Source: Psychrilyobacter piezotolerans (lineage in GTDB: Bacteria > Fusobacteriota > Fusobacteriia > Fusobacteriales > Fusobacteriaceae). From it: DNA of 64,000 bases. Within the stretch, counting starts at the first letter, position 1. Every line of letters begins with the position of its first letter. Under the pieces are notes generated by a model. It did not search any database. It had not been told where the DNA came from and saw only the letters and a list, made by a program, of their open reading frames with translations. The stretch spans positions 28,126-92,125 of the forward strand of contig NZ_QUAJ01000013.1 of assembly GCF_003391055.1 (NCBI RefSeq), read 5' to 3'. The translations under genes and the position numbers were made by a program. Below are positions 1-10,060 of this stretch, one piece after another.

Positions 1-31
1 TGAAAAAAATCAAGAATATAGGAGGGATATT

Positions 32-1420
32 GTGAAAAAATCGATTTTAGCAATTTCTGAAAGAAAAGAAATTTTAAAGCAGGTAAGAAAAGAGTTGTTA
101 GGTGAATATGAAGTAATTACTTTTAATAATTTTTTAGATGGGTTAGATATGTTGAGGGAAAGTGATTTTGACATTATTTTATTGGATCAAAATATGACAT
201 GGTTTACTTTTACAGAGGTAAGAAGAAAATTAAATGGTATAGGAAAAGATTTTGTAGTAGTGGGGTTAATAGAGGAAGAAACTGATGAAGTATTAAAAGA
301 CCTAAGAGGTGCTGACATATATAACTACCTATTAAAACCTTTGTGTATAAAAGAATTTAATAAGTTAATTTTCCCGGCTTTACAAAGTTTATCTATATTG
401 AAGGAAAAGAGAAAGTTAGAAAAGAAGCTGTCTGATACAGAGGAAATTAAAGAAATTGTCGGGCAAAGTACTAAGATCAAAGAGATTAAAAACTTAATAG
501 ACAAGATAGCAGAAAGTGACCTGACTGTTCTTATTAGTGGAGAAAATGGTGTAGGAAAAGAATTGATAGCAGCAGAAATCTATAAAAAGTCCGATAGAAG
601 AAAGAAAAACTTTATGGTAATCAGTTGTGCATCCATGTCTTCAGATATAATAGAATCGGAATTATTTGGATATGAAAGGGATGTTTTCCCTGGATCTGGA
701 TCTGGGAAGGTAGGAATCTTAGAGGAAGCTGACGGGGGAACTGTATTCTTAGATGAAATTACAGGTTTAGATATCAAGGCTCAGGCAAAATTACTTAGAG
801 TAATAGAATATGGTGAATTTAGAAGGGTAGGAGGAAATAAAACTAAGAGAGTAGATATCAGGTTTATTGTTTCTACAAATAAAAACCTTAAAACAGAGGT
901 TGAAAGCGGGAAGTTTAGAAGTGATCTATATCATAGATTAACAGCTTTTCCAATTGAAATGGCGCCGCTTAGAGAGAGAAAAGACGATATTCCACTACTG
1001 GCTAACTATTTTTTAAATAAGATAGTTGTAGATATCCATAGAGAGATGCCTATTATCTCAAGTGACGCAATGAAATACCTTATGGAATATTCATACCCTG
1101 GAAATATCAGAGAGTTAAAAAATATAATTGAAAGAATGGTTATACTATCAACTGATAGGGTAATCGGAGTAGAAGATCTGCCGTTAGAAATCAAGATGAA
1201 ATCAGATACCCTTGAAAATAAAACGATAATTGGATTGGGACCACTAAAAGAAATTTTAGAGAAGGAACTCTATAATTTAGCTGATGTTGAAAAAGTAGTA
1301 ATAGCTACAGCCTTACAAAAAACCAGATGGAATAAGCAGGAAACAGCAAAATTATTAGGGATAGGTAGAACTACATTATATGAAAAGATTAGAAGATATA
1401 AACTGGATCAAAAAGGATAG
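32..1420 (+). CDS. NtrC-family sigma-54-type regulator with degenerate GAFTGA loop
   Basis: 462-residue protein with response-regulator/enhancer-binding architecture. Residues about 1-120 form a receiver-like domain with Asp52 in an ILLD context and Lys102. Residues about 140-370 form a sigma-54-interaction AAA+ domain with Walker A (GENGVGKE, 170-177) and Walker B (TVFLDE, 237-242). A Fis-type helix-turn-helix lies at about 425-460. The GAFTGA loop that contacts sigma-54 reads DVFPGS at 217-222, so activation of sigma-54 promoters is doubtful. The GTG start at 32 follows GGAGGG. It sits 27 bp before the PpiD-like gene and may be co-transcribed with it. The family is certain; the targets are unknown. 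Confidence 0.85.
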   Translation: MKKSILAISERKEILKQVRKELLGEYEVITFNNFLDGLDMLRESDFDIILLDQNMTWFTFTEVRRKLNGIGKDFVVVGLIEEETDEVLKDLRGADIYNYLLKPLCIKEFNKLIFPALQSLSILKEKRKLEKKLSDTEEIKEIVGQSTKIKEIKNLIDKIAESDLTVLISGENGVGKELIAAEIYKKSDRRKKNFMVISCASMSSDIIESELFGYERDVFPGSGSGKVGILEEADGGTVFLDEITGLDIKAQAKLLRVIEYGEFRRVGGNKTKRVDIRFIVSTNKNLKTEVESGKFRSDLYHRLTAFPIEMAPLRERKDDIPLLANYFLNKIVVDIHREMPIISSDAMKYLMEYSYPGNIRELKNIIERMVILSTDRVIGVEDLPLEIKMKSDTLENKTIIGLGPLKEILEKELYNLADVEKVVIATALQKTRWNKQETAKLLGIGRTTLYEKIRRYKLDQKG

Positions 1421-1447
1421 GATTAAAATAAAAATGGGGGAAATATA

Positions 1448-3172
1448 ATGGCGATTAGAAGTTTAAGAAAAAAGATGAGACCTGTAATTTGGATGATTAC
1501 AATAGGATTTTTCATCTCGATGTTAACTGTAATAGTTAGTAATATCAGCATGGGATTAAAAAATAAACAATATGCTTTTAAAGTAAATGGAAATAAGATA
1601 GCAATTCCTGAGTTAGAGAGAGGGATCAATAATATCAGTAATCAATATGGTCAATACTTTACAACTCCTATGGACAGGGAAGAAGCTAAGATATTAGCGG
1701 TGGATAACATCTTAACCAATGAAATTTTGAAAGAAATTGGAAATGATCTTAAGGTTAAGGTAAGTAGTTCAGAAGTAAAGGTAAAAATTGGTGCTATAGA
1801 AGCACAAATTCCAGATAAAGAACAATTTAAAAGGATGTTAAGTGCACAAGGGTACACAAAAAAAACTTTTGAGCAATCTATTGAAGACTCTATCTTAGTG
1901 GAAAAAACCAGAGATAAAATAGTTGAGAAGACTAAAAGTTCAGAAGAAGAGAAAATATCTCAATATGAAAAAGGTAGATATAGTGAGTATTTAGGTAAAA
2001 CTTATGAGGTGGCAAAACCTCTCGTTGAGAAAAATCTAAAGGAAGTAAATGGAAATAAAGAGTTGATTAAATTAGTAGAAGCGGGTAAAAAAGAGGCTAA
2101 ACTAGACGATATCAGAGAAAACTACGGTAAAATCACACCTACTGTAGAATTTGAAGAAGATGGATTTGAGATAACAAATATAGATATCATAAAAGGTGCA
2201 TTATACCAGTCTTTCTACGGTGTTAAAGACTATAATGAGGCAAAAGTTAAATCTACAGCCAGTATAAAAGATGAGATTAAATTGGCAAAAATTGCAATGG
2301 ATAGAGGGGCTGAAAAAGATGAAACTCTGCCGACTATGAACCAGATAATGGATCTTAAATTACAGCTTGTAGATAACATCAAAGAAAATATTGTAGTGAA
2401 TGATGCAGAGATCAAAAAGTTTTTTAATGAAAATAAGGAAGTTTACAATATAGAGGCCAGTGCTGACGCCAATATAATTAATTTTGTTGTAAATCCAACG
2501 GACCTGGATATGGAAGAAGCGAAAGAGAGAACCGACAAAATTTTGAAAGAAGTAGATGCAGCTAATTTTTCTGAGATGGCTAAAAAATACTCAGAGGGAC
2601 CAAGTGCACCAAATGGCGGAGATTTAGGATGGTTTGGAAAGGGTCAGATGATTCCTGAATTTGAAACAGCAGCTTTTAAAGGTGAAGTGGGGAAGGTGTA
2701 TCCAGAAGTTGTTAAATCTAAATTTGGGTATCACATTATTTTTGTAGAAAATAAAAATGAGGAAAAAGGGCAGGTTAAAGCATCTCATATCTTGATAAAG
2801 GTAAGCTCAGGGGAAGAAACTTTTAAAAAAGTCATGGGAACTGCTAAAACAGTAGCTGAAGAGTTGAAAACCAATAAATTAACCTTTGAAGATGCCGGTA
2901 AAAAAGCATATTCAAAGTATAAAGTTGTAGAATATTTAGATATAAAGAAAGACGGATATATTAAATCTTTAGGATACGATGATCTATTGGCTAAAAAAAT
3001 CTTTGAATCTAACCTAAATGAAATAAGTGTAATAAAGACTGAAAAGGGAATCTATGTATTCCAAAAGACAAAGGAAATAAAATTTGAAGAAGCTGACTTT
3101 GATAAAGTCAGAGACAGAGTAGTCTATGATTATAAAAATCAAAAGTTAATGGAAGAGATGAAAAAATTATAG
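1448..3172 (+). CDS. PpiD/SurA-like membrane-anchored peptidyl-prolyl isomerase
   Basis: 574 residues. A short basic N-terminus and one membrane anchor (about 13-33) precede a SurA_N-like helical region (about 40-170). A parvulin rotamase domain spans about 337-433, with the hallmark stretch GGDLGWFGKGQM and a closing FGYHIIFV. A second, weaker parvulin-like start (VKASHILIK) follows at about 443. The layout matches PpiD, a foldase facing the periplasm that handles proteins leaving the Sec translocon. A strong hairpin terminator follows. Whether the isomerase activity is retained cannot be told by eye; the chaperone role is inferred from the family. Confidence 0.85.
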   Translation: MAIRSLRKKMRPVIWMITIGFFISMLTVIVSNISMGLKNKQYAFKVNGNKIAIPELERGINNISNQYGQYFTTPMDREEAKILAVDNILTNEILKEIGNDLKVKVSSSEVKVKIGAIEAQIPDKEQFKRMLSAQGYTKKTFEQSIEDSILVEKTRDKIVEKTKSSEEEKISQYEKGRYSEYLGKTYEVAKPLVEKNLKEVNGNKELIKLVEAGKKEAKLDDIRENYGKITPTVEFEEDGFEITNIDIIKGALYQSFYGVKDYNEAKVKSTASIKDEIKLAKIAMDRGAEKDETLPTMNQIMDLKLQLVDNIKENIVVNDAEIKKFFNENKEVYNIEASADANIINFVVNPTDLDMEEAKERTDKILKEVDAANFSEMAKKYSEGPSAPNGGDLGWFGKGQMIPEFETAAFKGEVGKVYPEVVKSKFGYHIIFVENKNEEKGQVKASHILIKVSSGEETFKKVMGTAKTVAEELKTNKLTFEDAGKKAYSKYKVVEYLDIKKDGYIKSLGYDDLLAKKIFESNLNEISVIKTEKGIYVFQKTKEIKFEEADFDKVRDRVVYDYKNQKLMEEMKKL

Positions 3173-3177
3173 TCAGT

Positions 3178-3210
3178 GAAAAAGATATAGAAATTTTCTA
3201 TATCTTTTTC
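3178..3210 (+). terminator. Intrinsic terminator after the PpiD-like gene
   Basis: A-rich perfect stem (AAAAAGATATAGAAA pairing with its complement) with a T-rich 3' arm, directly after the stop codon. Its symmetry would allow function on both strands. Confidence 0.75.
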
Positions 3211-3313
3211 ATTTGAAAAAACAAATTTTTAAGTGTAGACTATAAAAGTTAGTTAAAATAACATCCAGGCATTTTTTGCTCTAAATTTGTTTGAAAATGA
3301 TACAAAATTAATC

Positions 3314-3342
3314 TTTACATAGATAAAAAAATGTACTATTAT
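3314..3342 (+). promoter_or_regulatory. eno promoter
   Basis: TTTACA (3314-3319), 17-bp spacer, TATTAT (3337-3342), about 38 bp before the enolase start. Good sigma-70 spacing. Confidence 0.75.
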
Positions 3343-3355
3343 TAATACATATTAA

Positions 3356-4687
<1,332 letters not shown>

Positions 4688-4693
4688 TTTTTT

Positions 4694-4722
4694 AAAGGTG
4701 TCTTAGGGCACCTTTTTTTTTT
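4694..4722 (+). terminator. Intrinsic terminator after eno
   Basis: Hairpin AAAGGTG...CACCTTT followed by a run of T residues, just after the enolase stop. Confidence 0.85.
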
Positions 4723-4729
4723 GGAAATA

Positions 4730-4758
4730 TTGCACAAGATGGAATTTAGTCGTATAAT
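4730..4758 (+). promoter_or_regulatory. Promoter of the pilus/secretion operon
   Basis: TTGCAC (4730-4735), 17-bp spacer, TATAAT (4753-4758). The nearest gene is the prepilin peptidase at 4891, leaving a roughly 125-nt AT-rich leader with no clear structure. Confidence 0.75.
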
Positions 4759-4890
4759 GATATAGTTGTTATAATTACAGTTTTAAATTAATTTTTTTTA
4801 ATTAAATTTAATATAGGAAAAAACAAAATATACAAGTATAGGTTATAAATACTATGAAAGTTATTATAGTTATTAAAAGTGAGGTAGAAG

Positions 4891-5616
4891 ATGCAGTGGT
4901 TAGTTTTATTATTGGGATTTATTATAGGAAGTTTTTTAAATGTTTGTATTTACAGGATACCTAGGGGGGAAAGTGTGGCATTCCCCCCTTCTCATTGTCC
5001 GTCGTGCGGACATACTATCAGGTGGTATGAAAATATACCGGTATTCTCCTATCTCTTTATTTTGAGGGGGAGATGCAGTGGCTGTAAGGAGAGGATATCT
5101 ATACAGTATCCCCTTGTAGAATTTATAACAGGGATCTTATTCTACCTGTTTTTCTTAAGGTTTGGATTAGGGATCATGGGAATAAAGTATTTGATATTCA
5201 TATGTCTCCTAATTGTTGGTATATGGGTGGACTTTACCCACTATTATATCCCGGACAGGGTCAGCTTATCTATATTTATAATAGGAATTGTGACTTCTTT
5301 TTTTACCATTGGTTTTGAAAGAAGTGTATTAGGGGCAGGAATTTTTGCACTATTCTACATAGTTTTATATGGTTTTGGAGAAAGTTTTGGTCATGAGATA
5401 ATGGGGTTTGGAGATGTGAAATTAGCCATGGGTATAGGAGCAATGATTGGATACTTCAGCCTATATCAGGTTTTTATATTCTTAAATATTGCATTTATCA
5501 CAGGAGCGATAATTGGTGTAGGACTGATTCTTTTAAAGAGAAAAACAAGAAAGGACATAATGCCTTTTGGACCGTATATAGCAATAGCAGGATTAGTGGT
5601 GGGGTATTTGAGCTAG
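4891..5616 (+). CDS. pilD: Prepilin peptidase / N-methyltransferase (A24 family)
   Basis: 241 residues, multi-spanning inner-membrane aspartyl protease that cleaves type IV prepilins and methylates the new N-terminus. Visible features: two zinc-type CxxC pairs (Cys36/39, Cys62/65) in the cytosolic domain and both catalytic aspartates (Asp113 in WVDFTHYYIPD, Asp174 in the GFGD motif). It is the first gene of the operon that encodes its own substrates immediately downstream. Confidence 0.95.
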   Translation: MQWLVLLLGFIIGSFLNVCIYRIPRGESVAFPPSHCPSCGHTIRWYENIPVFSYLFILRGRCSGCKERISIQYPLVEFITGILFYLFFLRFGLGIMGIKYLIFICLLIVGIWVDFTHYYIPDRVSLSIFIIGIVTSFFTIGFERSVLGAGIFALFYIVLYGFGESFGHEIMGFGDVKLAMGIGAMIGYFSLYQVFIFLNIAFITGAIIGVGLILLKRKTRKDIMPFGPYIAIAGLVVGYLS

Positions 5617-5633
5617 ACGACAGAGGTGGTGAA

Positions 5634-6248
5634 ATGATGAGTGTAGAAAGAACAGAAAATAGAAGGAATAAAAAAAAAACAGGATATAGTTTAATAGAAG
5701 CTTTGGTAGCTCTGGGAATATTACTTCTAGGAATAGTGCCGGTGGTTACTGTAGCAACACAGGCTATGCTGTTTCATCATAGAGCCTCTGAAACCGAGGA
5801 GGCAGCGAGAATCAGCCAGACCATGATAGATTATATAAAATCCAGGGGATATGATAATTTAGATCCATTGGGAGGAACAAAATATTCGTTAAGTTCTACC
5901 AGTGGAGGAGCTTTTACTGTAGATGGTTTTGGATCATCCTTTGGGATATCTCAAGATTTAGTTTTGTTGAATTCAAAAGGAATAAATCTTAATGAAGCTA
6001 GTTTTTATGTGGTTATGGATAAGGATAAAAATATAGCCAAGCTAAAAAAGAGTGATGGCAGTGATGATACTTATACCGACCCTGTCACAGGTGAGACACC
6101 AGCCGGTCCAAAGGATATGTATAGAGAAGATCTCATCTACGGAAAATTTATATTTGGATTTGGAGATACAGATACTGCTAAAAAAACCGGCAGGGAAAAA
6201 GAGATGGAGACCACATTTATAATAACCCCTATCGAAAATTGGAAGTGA
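5634..6248 (+). CDS. Type IV pseudopilin (PilV/GspI-like)
   Basis: 204 residues. A 17-residue basic leader ending in Gly precedes a YSLIEALVALGILLLG helix with Glu at mature position +5, which is the class III signal for PilD. Tyr replaces the usual +1 Phe. The rest is a poorly conserved globular domain with Gly/Ser/Asp-rich turns, typical of a minor pilin. It starts 17 bp after pilD; the ATG at 5634 follows GAGGTGG. The exact minor-pilin class cannot be fixed by eye. Confidence 0.8.
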   Translation: MMSVERTENRRNKKKTGYSLIEALVALGILLLGIVPVVTVATQAMLFHHRASETEEAARISQTMIDYIKSRGYDNLDPLGGTKYSLSSTSGGAFTVDGFGSSFGISQDLVLLNSKGINLNEASFYVVMDKDKNIAKLKKSDGSDDTYTDPVTGETPAGPKDMYREDLIYGKFIFGFGDTDTAKKTGREKEMETTFIITPIENWK

Positions 6249-6252
6249 TGAG

Positions 6253-6777
6253 ATGAAAAAAAGTGGATTTAGTTTAATAGAAATAATAACAGTAACAGCT
6301 ATAATGGGAATAGTTATGCTTATATTTTCTCCTATGATCGATGCCTTCACAGGTGCTCAAGACAGACTTTATAATCAGTCCAAGGTAGACAGCAGGTTGA
6401 ATGAGGTAGTGGAGTTTATCAAAAGAGATGTAAGAAATGCAAGAAGTAACCCAGGCGGGGAACCGATAGAAGTATTTGATAATAATACTGATAATAACCT
6501 AATTACTGACGGCTCTACAGGAAAAAAAATAATTATCCACGGAGTAGATTTTAATGGAGTTTCTAAAGATATTGAATATTATTTAGATGATACGGATTTA
6601 AAATTAAAAGTAACGACTAGTAGTTCTATTATTTTAAGTAATGTAGAAGAAGGCGAGTTTAAATATAAAGATAAGATATTACTCTTTTATTTTAAGATAG
6701 ATCTACCCGATAGATTGGAAGGAAAAGTAAGAAATGAGGTCAGAGATGTGGGAGTCACAAGGATAAATTTAGAATAA
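6253..6777 (+). CDS. Type IV pseudopilin (PilW/GspJ-like)
   Basis: 174 residues with a short MKKSG leader and FSLIEIITVTAIMGIV helix: +1 Phe and +5 Glu match the prepilin consensus. The start lies 4 bp after the preceding stop, so translation is probably coupled. The C-terminal part is beta-rich and variable. Likely a tip or priming subunit of the filament. Confidence 0.8.
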   Translation: MKKSGFSLIEIITVTAIMGIVMLIFSPMIDAFTGAQDRLYNQSKVDSRLNEVVEFIKRDVRNARSNPGGEPIEVFDNNTDNNLITDGSTGKKIIIHGVDFNGVSKDIEYYLDDTDLKLKVTTSSSIILSNVEEGEFKYKDKILLFYFKIDLPDRLEGKVRNEVRDVGVTRINLE

Positions 6778-6795
6778 CCCTCTTCTTCTTATGTC

Positions 6796-6812
6796 TCTCC
6801 CTCGTAGGGAGA
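6796..6812 (+). repeat. Perfect 7-bp hairpin in pilus operon spacer
   Basis: TCTCCCT and AGGGAGA separated by a CGT triloop, within the 116-bp gap between two pseudopilin genes. There is no T-run, so it is not an obvious terminator; an mRNA processing or stability role is possible. Confidence 0.5.
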
Positions 6813-6866
6813 AACGAAGTGGTTTTAGAGATTTTAATTTTAAATTGTTCATTATAAATTATCAAT

Positions 6867-6881
6867 TACGCCGAAGGCGTA
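6867..6881 (+). promoter_or_regulatory. GAA-triloop hairpin just before a ribosome-binding site
   Basis: TACGCC-GAA-GGCGTA, a 6-bp perfect stem, immediately followed by TAGGGGGG and the ATG at 6894. An equivalent element with a different stem precedes hflK at 16225-16237; see findings. Confidence 0.5.
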
Positions 6882-6893
6882 TAGGGGGGAGTT

Positions 6894-7763
6894 ATGAAGA
6901 AGAAAGGTTCGGCTTTAATTTTATCTATATTGATGCTGTCATTTTTTATGACAATTACCCTGACCATGTATTATATAGCAAGGAATAGAAATAAGCGGTC
7001 GATATATAAGATAAAGGGAATGAGGATAAGCAGTGGTCTGGACAGCGGATCAGCTATAGCCCACTATGAACTATATTTGGCTGATGAATATGTGAGTAAA
7101 GGATATCTTTATGAGACTAGCGGAACACCAGATTATAGAGGAGATAATTATCCAACAACACCTCCTTCGATAACAAAAAGGTATACTCAAGAAGTAGTTA
7201 CCTCTGGAGGTGTGATAACTATAGTTCCAAAACTAGGGGAACATTATACAGGGGTAGTTTTAAATAACTATAATGAATATTTTGCAGCCTATTGGGATCC
7301 GACTACAGGAACAGCAATACAAGTCAGTTCTGGATCAACTATAACTTCTAATGATGTGTTGATTCAACCCTGGGTAGCAGAGGATAAAATCATAGATGGT
7401 AAAATAGCCAGTCGTGCCTGGATGAATAATACCGGGGAAAAAATAGTGAGGTTGTGGACAAAAACAACAGGAAGTGCAATAAGTGTGGGAGGGTATAGAT
7501 TAACAACGGTAAGTGGGGTATATATAGATGGAAGTTCTATAGGTGCTCCTTTGGTTCCTGCTAAATTGGATCCCACTACATCAACCTCTATAGAACTAAC
7601 CTATGAAAAAATAGTATCCATAGATAAAACAACTATAGGGGATTCAGGAACAGAAGACTACAGAATAACCTATATAGAAGATGCGGAAGCAACGTCTAGT
7701 GGGAGCAGTATAATAATAGATAAGGATGAATTAAAAAGTATGACGGTAGAGAAATTAAAATAA
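6894..7763 (+). CDS. PilX/GspK-like pilus-associated protein
   Basis: 289 residues. The N-terminus (MKKKGSALILSILML) has the hydrophobic helix and basic flank of PilX_N/GspK proteins but lacks Glu at +5, which is normal for that subgroup. The remainder is Thr/Ser/Gly-rich and acidic. It follows a GGGGGG ribosome-binding site in the pseudopilin cluster. Probably a minor pilin or a filament-tip protein; no more specific assignment is justified. Confidence 0.65.
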   Translation: MKKKGSALILSILMLSFFMTITLTMYYIARNRNKRSIYKIKGMRISSGLDSGSAIAHYELYLADEYVSKGYLYETSGTPDYRGDNYPTTPPSITKRYTQEVVTSGGVITIVPKLGEHYTGVVLNNYNEYFAAYWDPTTGTAIQVSSGSTITSNDVLIQPWVAEDKIIDGKIASRAWMNNTGEKIVRLWTKTTGSAISVGGYRLTTVSGVYIDGSSIGAPLVPAKLDPTTSTSIELTYEKIVSIDKTTIGDSGTEDYRITYIEDAEATSSGSSIIIDKDELKSMTVEKLK

Positions 7764-7782
7764 AAAAAGGGGGGGAGAATCT

Positions 7783-8835
7783 ATGTTTGAGTTCAAGGTT
7801 GACGGAGCTTTAGATATAGGGAGCAGCGGAATAAAGGTGGCACTCTATAAAAATAAGAAGATAGATAAGGTGGGTTTTGTTAATTATGCGGATATGACTG
7901 AAGAAAAAATAATAGCTCTTCAGGAATCTTTGGAGATACTGGAAAAAAAAATAAATCTAAAGGGGAAAAATTTAATAGTGACCATGCCTGCTTCTAAATT
8001 TTATGTAAAAACATTGGAATATAACAACACTAAAGAGGAAGATGCAGAGGCTGACCTGGAGGCTAAAATAGAGGAGGATCTTGAGGATATAATTTCAGGT
8101 TATACAAAGGATGAATTTATTACCCAGATAGAAACAGTCTATGAAAATGATCTCTATAAAAAACTGTTGGTAATCACAATTCCCATAGAGGAAATTGAAA
8201 AAATTATGGGTATTTTAAGTCAATTTAAAATAAGGGTATTGAAAATAATTCCAGATTTTATTGCTCTCAACGATTTAGTGGATCTATTGGATCAAAAATC
8301 GGAGGAAGAGACGGCTGAAAATATAATGATCGTTGATATAGGGGGAGAAACCAGTAAAATATTTATGAGTACACTGGGAACCCTGAATATGCTCAGGATA
8401 GTAGGAATAGGTGGAAATGATTTTACTGAGATAATAAAAGACCACGAGATGTTAGATTATGAAGGGGCAGAACTAGAGAAACAACAGCTGGAATTAGGTG
8501 ATGATGAGGCTAGAGATTATAAGACACAGGGTGAGATGTCCATGTTCAAAGATCTCACATCAATAGTGAATGAATTGACTACTCAGATAGAAGATTCTCT
8601 GGAATACTTTAATACTAACTTGGCTGAAGGAAGGATAAGTAAAATTATATTAACTGGAGGAGGAGCACTTATAAAGGGATTTAAAACTTATTTTGATGAT
8701 GCCTTTGAGATACCCTGTGAGGGGATAGATTTGAACCTATTAAATTTAGACTATAAAAACATAGAGGACAAGGAACTATTATCGAGTTTTAAAATGACGA
8801 CCCTTGTGGGAGCCTTAATAAAAGAGGTGGGATAA
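7783..8835 (+). CDS. pilM: PilM-type actin-like assembly protein
   Basis: 350 residues with the FtsA/actin-like ATPase fold. N-terminal phosphate loop DIGSSGIKVAL, second phosphate motif IVDIGGETSKIF (about 185-196) and adenosine motif ILTGGGALIKGF (about 288-299) are visible. PilM is the cytosolic ring component that binds the N-terminus of PilN. The next gene starts directly at the stop codon, and that gene is a PilN, which supports the call. Confidence 0.88.
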   Translation: MFEFKVDGALDIGSSGIKVALYKNKKIDKVGFVNYADMTEEKIIALQESLEILEKKINLKGKNLIVTMPASKFYVKTLEYNNTKEEDAEADLEAKIEEDLEDIISGYTKDEFITQIETVYENDLYKKLLVITIPIEEIEKIMGILSQFKIRVLKIIPDFIALNDLVDLLDQKSEEETAENIMIVDIGGETSKIFMSTLGTLNMLRIVGIGGNDFTEIIKDHEMLDYEGAELEKQQLELGDDEARDYKTQGEMSMFKDLTSIVNELTTQIEDSLEYFNTNLAEGRISKIILTGGGALIKGFKTYFDDAFEIPCEGIDLNLLNLDYKNIEDKELLSSFKMTTLVGALIKEVG

Positions 8836-9393
8836 ATGAATCAGATGAATTTTTTAACGAAAGAATATAAAGACAAATTAGAGATAGAGGAACATATCAG
8901 GGAATGTTTTGGTGTTTTCGTAATGGTATTTTTAGTTCTCTATGCAGTTTCTTTCGGTATCGAAAGGATAGAAAATTCTGTCCAGAAAAAAATTAGTATA
9001 GAAATGACAGAGATAGCAGAAAATAATAATAGAATAAAACAATTGACCCTGGAATCTAAAAAAGAAACTAATTTGGGTGCAAAAATAGAGATTATAGAGG
9101 ATATCTTCTCACAAAAAAACTTGAGGGTGTCGGAGATCTTACGGTCATTGGAGGGAAATATTCCTAAAAATGTATGGATTCAAAATTTAGTTTATGAGGG
9201 GAAAGAGGTAAGGATAAAAGGCTTTTCTTTTAAGGATGACGGATCTAAGAGTTCAGAGGAGAATGCCTACTATTTTGAAGAAAGGATGCTGGATAGTGAG
9301 GTGTACGGGACTGTAACTCTAAATTATTTGAGAAAATCAAGTAAATATGGGGAAAAAATAAATGAATTTGAATATGTGTTAGTATTGGAATAG
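8836..9393 (+). CDS. pilN: PilN-type alignment subcomplex protein
   Basis: 185 residues. A short cytosolic N-terminus, one transmembrane helix (about 27-44), a coiled-coil stretch, then a small alpha/beta domain containing IPKNVWIQNLVYEGKEVRIKG, typical of PilN/GspL periplasmic domains. The ATG abuts the pilM stop with no gap. Pairs with PilO in the inner membrane and links the cytosolic motor to the secretin. Confidence 0.8.
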   Translation: MNQMNFLTKEYKDKLEIEEHIRECFGVFVMVFLVLYAVSFGIERIENSVQKKISIEMTEIAENNNRIKQLTLESKKETNLGAKIEIIEDIFSQKNLRVSEILRSLEGNIPKNVWIQNLVYEGKEVRIKGFSFKDDGSKSSEENAYYFEERMLDSEVYGTVTLNYLRKSSKYGEKINEFEYVLVLE

Positions 9394-9421
9394 ACTGATA
9401 TATAATTAGGGGTTGAGCGCT

Positions 9422-10060
9422 ATGGATCTATTTGGGAAAGAGATAAATATTAATATTGATAAAAAGCAAACGAAACTGCTCATAATCACAGGAACGGCTA
9501 TAGGAATAATTATTGTTGTTTATTTCTTGGTAATATCACCTATAGGAAAAATTTTTGATAAAAAAGAAGAGTTGTTGAGAGTTAAGCAGGAAAAAATATC
9601 AACTGAACAAAATTTGAAATTATTTGAAAAAAGATACGAGAGAGTAAAGGTAGAAAGGGAAGCTCAAAAATATAGGTTAGAAAAATTGTTGGAGGAATTT
9701 AGGCAGCATAGCTTTAAGGATGAGGCCAGATTAAAACAGATGATACAGGATATATTAGATTATCTGAACATAGAATTATTAGAAATCGGAAAGACGGAAA
9801 CTATGGAAATAGAGGAGAATAAGGAATACCAAAGAAAGACTATACCATATAAAATATCAGGTAATGGCAGAGATATAGGGTTGTTTTTCTATTATTTAGA
9901 GAACTCTAAAGCGCTGCTTACGCTGAAAAAAAGTCGGTTAGAGGTAGCAGTAAAACCATTTAATGAAGGAGATAAAAAAATAGGACTGGTAGAAGTTAAA
10001 TTTAAGCTGGGATACTATAATATTACCGCTGAAAATGAAGGAGGTAATGATGAAAACTAA
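9422..10060 (+). CDS. pilO: PilO-type alignment subcomplex protein
   Basis: 212 residues from the ATG at 9422, chosen because TAGGGG lies 9 nt upstream; a TTG nine bases earlier would have no spacing. One transmembrane helix (about 18-38), a long charged coiled coil (about 45-105) and a ferredoxin-like C-terminal domain. The position between PilN and a lipoprotein fits PilO. Confidence 0.78.
   Translation: MDLFGKEININIDKKQTKLLIITGTAIGIIIVVYFLVISPIGKIFDKKEELLRVKQEKISTEQNLKLFEKRYERVKVEREAQKYRLEKLLEEFRQHSFKDEARLKQMIQDILDYLNIELLEIGKTETMEIEENKEYQRKTIPYKISGNGRDIGLFFYYLENSKALLTLKKSRLEVAVKPFNEGDKKIGLVEVKFKLGYYNITAENEGGNDEN

Noticed and set aside
6791..6988. 65-codon plus-strand ORF between two pseudopilin genes
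   Set aside because: No ribosome site, low-complexity content, and it runs over the start of the well-supported gene at 6894.
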